DNA of 64,000 nt, taken from positions 1 through 64,000 of the forward strand of contig JAIXMP010000023.1 of the NCBI GenBank assembly GCA_025677815.1. Direction: 5' to 3'. The stretch comes from Phascolomyces articulosus (lineage: Eukaryota > Mucoromycota > Mucoromycetes > Mucorales > Lichtheimiaceae). Each line of letters begins with the position of its first letter. The first letter of the stretch is position 1. A model generated the notes under the pieces. It saw only the letters and a list, made by a program, of their open reading frames with translations. It was not told the origin of the DNA and made no database searches. Both the position numbers and the translations under genes were made by a program. Shown here one piece after another: positions 57,791 to 64,000 of this stretch.

Positions 57791-58175
57791 TTCAATAAAT
57801 CTATTCCATCATACAGGAGCCATCGATTATATTATAATATAGAAATAAATTGGTATAAAGTGAGAATAAAATCTTCTGTAAAATAGAACGAATATATACC
57901 AACGTCTACCACTGCTACAATTGCTTTGGAAGACAATGGTGGTGTTATAGGACATTCTCGCAGTTATAGTACATGCTCCTTTTGTATTACCTATTGGCTT
58001 AGCAATGAAGGTTTTTTTTTTATCGTGGTACAGGGTTTCGCAGTAGCTATTATTTATAATGGCTGGGTGTATAATCAGTGGGCAGATATTTGAAAATACA
58101 TATTTTCCTGAACATTTTTGCAACATCCTATTCTACCCTTCTTCCTATTTCTTTATTACCAAAAAAACCGCGTTG
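57536..58175. promoter_or_regulatory. upstream region of the F-box/LRR gene
   Basis: Contains a TTA microsatellite (about 57766-57792). The frame runs open upstream of the chosen ATG, so the transcript start is not defined. No other gene is seen. Confidence 0.4.
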
Positions 58176-60605
58176 ATGGTCGACTCACCACCATTCCATT
58201 CCATGCATATTTTGGAATCATCCTTTTCTCATGATCAAATCCAAAGATTACATCAAGCTGTTCAAAACCATAACTATCCACGAATAGTGCATAATGCATC
58301 CACCATGATCAATTATATACTAGAACAAGAGCAACAAAACCAACAAATTATGCTTGCATTGCTTGACATACGCTCCTATGCTTTCTCCATGCACGGTCAA
58401 TTCCACCAAGCTTATGTAGATGCTAAAAACATGGTGAAACTTTTACCCACGCCATCATCAATAAGTGGCTATGCAAGAATGGGAAATTTACTTTCAATAT
58501 ATGGATATCAGCTCCGCGCAATCCAAGCCTACGATCATGGTCTTGCAATCTCTCATCAACAAGAGGAACAAGAGCAACTGCTGCTGCGGATCCATGATAA
58601 GGATTTGAAAAAAGGAAAATATAGAGCTAATGAACAATGGCAAAACAAGATGGATCCCATATCTTTATTCCCACATGATGTCGCAGACATTATTGTCACT
58701 TTACTACATCAAGATGATCGATTGGTTTGCACCCAAGTGTCAAGAGGATGGCGCAAGTGGATTATGGATTGTGAAGACGTATGGAAAAATGTAGATCTTG
58801 GTGTGACAATGGGATGCGATGAATATTATAAAGAAGACTACTATGAAACGAGAAAAAGTATTCAATTCATACAAATAGCAGATTATCTTGGCGATCAAGT
58901 CAAGAATATAACCGTTTCAAGGAACTGTCCCGAAATAGTTCGGTCAACATATATAAAAAAGATGCAACAAGGACATTTTCGTAGTATCCAATCACTCTCA
59001 CTCACTGGTAAGCAGTATAGTTTTTTTATATTGCATATATACTAATTGATATTCGTCAAAAAGAGCCTATATAATAAGCCGTAATGATGCTGTTATAAAT
59101 AATCACCATTTTTAAATCATGTTTCATGGTTTTAATATATAATGTCCAATCTAATAGAAACAAACGGTAATAGCAAAAATATAAAGAAGGGTTATTTTGC
59201 TGAGATCCCAACCGCATTACGTGCAATCCAAAATACACTTACTCACCTTACTATCTATGCCAATGCAAAAAGTAAATCCATCACTATTGCAGCCCTTTTA
59301 TCTATCTGCCATCACCTGACGGATCTTATTTATATTGCGAACGAGAATAAATTGGCAACACCACGCGTCAGAAACTTTGCTATGGTTCAAGAGCACCACT
59401 GTTTGATCAACCTGGAAATCAAACAATCCATCTTATCTGTACGAGATATCACACCTCTATTAAGGACGTGTCGACATCTTCAACGACTTGTTCTCAATAA
59501 CATTAAGGATGTTTCCATTCTTGATACGTTGATCCATGATATGCCACCCACCATGGAAATGTTAGGGGTCAATGTTTGGGACTATATTGCCAATAAAAAG
59601 GATACGATACCACCATTGCAGAAAGCAACAGAAATTCGCAGTAAGAATGAAACAGGGTTGCGTTATTTAAATATACAAGGTATTGCTACTACGGCCATTG
59701 AGAAATCGACTTCTTATGCAATGAAATTTATTCAACTTTTGTACGAGCATAGAACTACGTTGGAAATGATCGATTTAGAATTACCTAAATCAAGAGAAGC
59801 AATATATAAAACGTACGATATGATAGAAAAATTGCATAAATTGTATCCTGAATTCAAGTTTGAAAGGATAAAAAGTTTGACCTATGATGGCTCACAGGTG
59901 TTTCTAAATGATTTTTTGCTCCAGTCCATACGTGATTCAACAACATTAAAGAGCCTCGTATTGTTCCAACTACTGCATACAGACAAGTTGGTGAATACGC
60001 TTATTACGATGCCACCACTTCAGCAACTTCATCTATCGGGACCTACATATATACCAGCAACAAATAACGATGATACAATAACAGGGGACCGTAGCAACAA
60101 TGCTCTGGGCTTGGTGGCACTCTTTGAGAGATATGCACAGCTTTCAACCTCTTCAGCTTCATTAGAATCTCTTACAATCGAAGGCCATTATGAAGCATCA
60201 AATGCTATGCTAGAAACACTTGCACAAGTTAAAACATTAAAAGAGGTCAAATTTTGGCACTTATTACCCCAAATGTCATCAACCAAGAGAATCGCACACT
60301 TTTTCACTCAAATTGGAAATCAATTGACGGTCGTACACTTGGAATATTTGCACAATGTCGATGATGATGTTTTGGCTGTTCTGGGTGATGATAGAAATGC
60401 AAAGCTATCTATAATTGATTTGAACAAATTGAAAAACATTACAAATGAAGGAATAAGGATTCTCGTTGACAAAGCTCCATCTAGTCTAAGGAAATTGAGT
60501 GTAACGAGTTGTGACAAGATCACCGACAACATTTGCACATGGGATACAAAGAGAAAGATGAAAAAAGTTTGGACTGATGAATACATTTATACTTATTATA
60601 CATGA
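58176..60605 (+). CDS. TPR/F-box/LRR protein (Pof3/Dia2-like architecture)
   Basis: Two exons: 58176..59007 and 59158..60605, giving 759 residues. ATG 58176 was chosen over the upstream in-frame ATG 58059 because the earlier part is hydrophobic and unlike the rest; the longer form is possible. Residues about 20-140 form TPR-like helices (MLALLDIRSYAFSMHGQFHQ, ISGYARMGNLLSIYGYQLRA). The F-box follows (about 159-205: DPISLFPHDVADIIVTLLHQ, VCTQVSRGWRKWI), then leucine-rich repeats to the end. TPR-F-box-LRR is the layout of Schizosaccharomyces pombe Pof3 and budding yeast Dia2, substrate receptors of SCF ubiquitin ligases. This layout is common in Mucoromycota, so orthology to Pof3/Dia2 is not claimed; the target is unknown. 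A decayed paralogue lies just upstream. Confidence 0.82.
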
Positions 60606-62312
60606 AAAAAGGTATTGACTACCAATCACTAGATATTCATTTTTTGTAGTTATTATATAATAAATTGGTTCATTTTATTACGTTCTAGCATGACAACACA
60701 TGTTCCATGAATTGGGGTTTATAATTGAGTATTATTAATATTGGTACTTAGCTAGTCGGAATAGTTATATAGTATTTTGATAAAACACATCTATCAAGTA
60801 CGACTTAGCGTCATTTTTATTTTTATTTTTATCGCTAAAAGTTTAGACTTCCGGAAGCGCCGGGTCAAAAAAAAAAAAGCCATGCAGGGATTACCTGTTT
60901 TTGTTCACTTTTTTGTTGGTAATCGTCATTTTGTTTATTTCGGAGCAGATCGTTTTTTTTCCTTTTCGCTTATTCAACAACTTCCACTTGCTACCTCTCT
61001 CTCTCTCCGCCATAATAAACAAGCCGTCATTCTCGGAAAGCTATCAACATTATGGTTCTTAACTGTAGATATATCATTCTAATGTATGAGTTCATTTTTA
61101 TAAGTGCTATATAATAGATAAAATAATAGTCGAAGGTGTTCAACTCCAACCCACACACAATCCCGAAGAAGAAATATAAAGAAAAACCTTAAAAAACAGG
61201 GCTGTCGTACGAGCTCAAAGAAGAATCGGAAAACCAAAACTCAAAATTCTTTGTATAGGTCAAATACAAACAAACTAACTAGCAAACTACTAGCGCCGCA
61301 CACACATCGGTCCGGTCGTTCGTTGAGGTGCCAAACTTTATGCGGGGGTTGAGTTTTATAAGAAAAGAACACCATCACTCTACAATAACTACTGGGTGAC
61401 TGTACAAGAAGAAGAAATGAAGGAGGAAAAGGAGGTATTTGAGATACTTTAATAATAATAATTACATACCCATTCTCTCCTTTAGATTCTTTTGAACGAC
61501 TTCTCTCATTTTTCTATATCAAGTAAAACTATGCAAAGCATTTTTCTTACCATTAGAATTTGGATATATTGCTTTTTTTTTGTTATGATTTAGCCGCTGA
61601 GTATCATTATTATTATTATAATAAACAAGGGCCAAACCTTTTTTCACATCTCTCCCCTTTCTTTCAACTCACTACCAAGACTTATAAGCTTATAAGACGT
61701 GTATGGCTGTATAACACCAAGTATATAAGTCAATATATATAACCAACAAGGAAGACTATTATAATATTTAAACAATCCATCAACCCCGACCTTTTTTTTG
61801 CTTTTTTCTTTTCTTCTTTTTCCCTTTTTATTTTCTTTACCAACGAAACTCTTTTCTTCATTCCGCTTCATTCGTCTCTTTCCTCTCCGCTCTACATATT
61901 GTTTTTTTTTCGTCATTGGAACTCGTTTGACCATTGGAGAACGCAAACAACAAAACCGTTCTGTATAAAAAGTATATAAAGGTGAAAAAGAAAGAAAAAA
62001 AACGCGCCGTTGTTTATTTAACATATCTCGTACCTGCTCTTTAGTATCTCCTCCGTTCTTACCCTTTTTTTTCAAACAACAACGACCTTGTAATATATAT
62101 ATATATATACATATATATATTATATACTAACAGGTAAACGTCGTTATGCAGAAGATAAACACATTATTTGCTTCATATCCAAGACCTATAAGAAAGAAAG
62201 AAAGAAAAAGAAGTGTGGGAAACTCACGCAAATGGAAAAATGGTAATACTTTTTTTTAGTGCGCAAAATAACTGACCCTTGCTTCAATTGATTCTCTAAC
62301 AACATAAACAAA
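60606..62312. other. long intergenic/5' leader of the PSP1-domain gene
   Basis: About 1.7 kb with extensive pyrimidine-rich tracts (61780-61920), TA repeats (62093-62130) and no convincing gene. The minus-strand Lys/Arg-rich frame 62075..61644 is the antisense of the CT-rich tracts. Likely promoter and 5' UTR of the gene that follows. Confidence 0.5.
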
Positions 62313-64000
62313 ATGGCTAAGGTATATATAAAAAAGAGGAGGCGATGGAAAAGGTGTACGTAGGATGATAAGGAACTCATACACTTTTTTATGTGGTATC
62401 GCATATATAAATATATATATAAACATGGATAAAAAAGCAACATAATACGCAAACTACCAAAACACGGAAAAAGGTAAAGAAACAATGTCCTGTTTTCTAT
62501 CATGCGTTATGTGGTGTATGTGTGAATGTGTGTGTGTGGGAAATATTTTTGAGAAAAAAAAAAAAAAAACTGATGATGATGACGGTATGTGGCTGGGATC
62601 CTTATAGGAAAGTCGAACAGCAACAGCAACAACAGGAACGACGACTACGACTACGACTTTGGGTGAACTTAATAGTAATAATATCAATACTAAAGCCACA
62701 TGTCCAAATAATAAAAATAATAATACCAACGATTCTGGGTTCCAATGGGAAGGTCCTTCTATATTCGATCATAATCATGATCATGCGCCGGCGCATGAAG
62801 GAGTGCTTCCTCCAAATATGATGGATGAAATGAACACAAACACAAAAGAAAATAACGACAACGACGACGATCATGATCATAGTATATTAGCTGTTCCCAT
62901 GCTACCCGGTGTTTCTATGGAACCGATTTATCGTCAACATCGTAGTTTATCATTTTCCATGGGACAGGATCCAACATTTTTTGGTTATAATGATTATAGT
63001 GATGATGATGAAACCACATCAACACCAACTGATGCGAAACCAACTTCAACAACCACCAATAATAATAATAAAGCATATAAAAATTCATTGGAAACAATGG
63101 CAGAAGACGATGAAGAACAAGATGAAGAGGAACACGCCGTATTCGTAGGAGAAGATGAATTTAATGCGTATCGAATGCGATCAAAATCATCAGGCGCTGC
63201 TTTGAATATGTTATCATCATCTCAACAAGGTTATTTGTTTCATCGTTATGTGGGCCGTGGATCGGCCGAACATGAAGCACAAGAAGCCGAACAAGCTTGG
63301 AATGACATCACAGAAAAAACAGCACCACCACCTGCTACTTCTACATTAGGCTCACAGGGTCACATGTATAGGTAAGTTGCCTTGGGGGAAGTAATGGTGT
63401 GAAGAAAAAAAAGGGAATGAAAAAGTTTATTAAAATTCATTTTTATCAAATGCATAGTAATACCACAACGACAACTGCTACCACAGATCCTGTACAACGA
63501 CTTGCAGAACAAATTGAAGCCATGCAATTTCAACAATTGCAACAACAACAACAACAATCAGCAGCACCACCTCCACCTCCAGGATTTAATAATATGCCAG
63601 CTTCTTATCCTATGGGTATGCCGCCACCACCACTTCATCATCATCAACATCACCCCCACCCACCGCCACCAGAAATGTATTCCCATCCCCATCATCCTCC
63701 ACCTCCACCACATTATTATTCAGAACATCATCCACATGAAACTACGACCAATGATACTCGAATGTATCAAGAAGGAAAAGGTGTAGCGTTACACCAATTA
63801 CCTGCAGAAACATTGTTGTACATGATCGAATTTAAAGCAGGTCGCACGGACTTTTTCTACGTCATTCCTCCTTCACCTAATAATCCATCCTCCTCCCCTC
63901 CTCCTCCTCACTTGGGTGATTTAGTCATTGTGGAAGCAGATCGTGGTAAAGATTTAGGTAAAGTTGCCAAAGAAAATTTAACATCAGAAGAAATTTTGAA
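62313..64000 (+). CDS. PSP1 C-terminal-domain protein, partial (runs off the window)
   Basis: Exon 1 is 62313..62321, only ATG-GCT-AAG, followed by a GTATAT donor. Exon 2 is 62608..63371 and exon 3 runs from 63458 to the window end. Phases fit (0 and 2). Exon 2 is Thr/Asn/Asp-rich and includes a segment GVSMEPIYRQHRSLSFSMGQ. Exon 3 has Gln-, Pro- and His-rich tracts, then the start of the PSP1 domain: LYMIEFKAGRTDFFYV, and GDLVIVEADRGKDLGKVAKE. The domain is shared by yeast Psp1, some RNA-associated fungal proteins and bacterial RicT/YaaT; the exact role here is unknown. The exon 1 choice rests on the in-frame TAG just before exon 2 and the good splice sites; another 5' exon is possible. Confidence 0.75.

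Noticed and set aside
61644..62075. 143-residue Lys/Arg-rich minus-strand ORF
   Set aside because: Antisense of CT-rich 5' leader sequence, low complexity, no domain.

Overview
The window is nuclear DNA from a fungus. Genes have many short GT-AG introns (about 50-100 nt, typically ending TATAG), intergenic DNA is very AT-rich with long A/T homopolymers, and proteins carry Gln/Asn/His-rich tracts. The gene set (Cas1-type polysaccharide O-acetyltransferase, SEC10, PCP1, RPT4, TOA1, Pan1 with SH3 domains, full KDM5, expanded TPR/F-box/LRR genes) fits an early-diverging fungus, most likely Mucoromycota/Mucorales. The genus cannot be fixed from sequence alone. No rRNA, tRNA, CRISPR array or prokaryotic operon was seen.

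Layout. 1-3.1 kb: low-complexity DNA with one possible two-exon zinc-knuckle microgene (-). 3.1-6.3 kb: CAS1-like membrane acetyltransferase (-). 7.5-11.9 kb: exocyst subunit SEC10 (-), 16 exons. 13.5-16.5 kb: mitochondrial rhomboid protease PCP1 (-) and an SLC25A46/Ugo1-like carrier (+), head to head on a 243-bp intergenic. 16.9-18.7 kb: proteasome ATPase RPT4 (-). 18.7-24.7 kb: gene-free, holding a 640-bp Tc1/mariner-type MITE, older inverted-repeat relics and a palindrome cluster. 24.7-26.3 kb: TFIIA large subunit TOA1 (-). 27.3-31.1 kb: kelch/transmembrane gene (+) interrupted by one in-frame TAA. 31.7-36.6 kb: PAN1/intersectin-like endocytic scaffold (+). 37.1-42.5 kb: KDM5 histone demethylase (-). 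43.1-44.4 kb: SIRT4-like sirtuin (-), head to head with ATP14 (45.1-45.8 kb, +). 47.9-54.0 kb: SHPRH/Irc20-type SNF2-RING ligase (-) with a 10-nt microexon. 55.4-57.5 kb: decayed copy, and 58.2-60.6 kb: intact copy, of a TPR/F-box/LRR gene (+). 62.3 kb to the end: PSP1-domain gene (+), cut by the window edge.

Most genes are conserved housekeeping genes. The functional link that stands out is the PCP1/UGO1 divergent pair: in yeast both products act in mitochondrial fusion (Pcp1 is also called Ugo2). SIRT4/ATP14 is a second head-to-head pair of mitochondrial genes. I see no clearly new multi-gene system. The most unusual items are the divergent pair with a dyad in its promoter, the single TAA inside a long open frame in the kelch gene, the RING microexon, the Pan1-SH3 architecture and two possible zinc-binding microproteins. 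Exon junctions were worked out by hand from splice motifs and reading-frame continuity; no searches or alignments were run.
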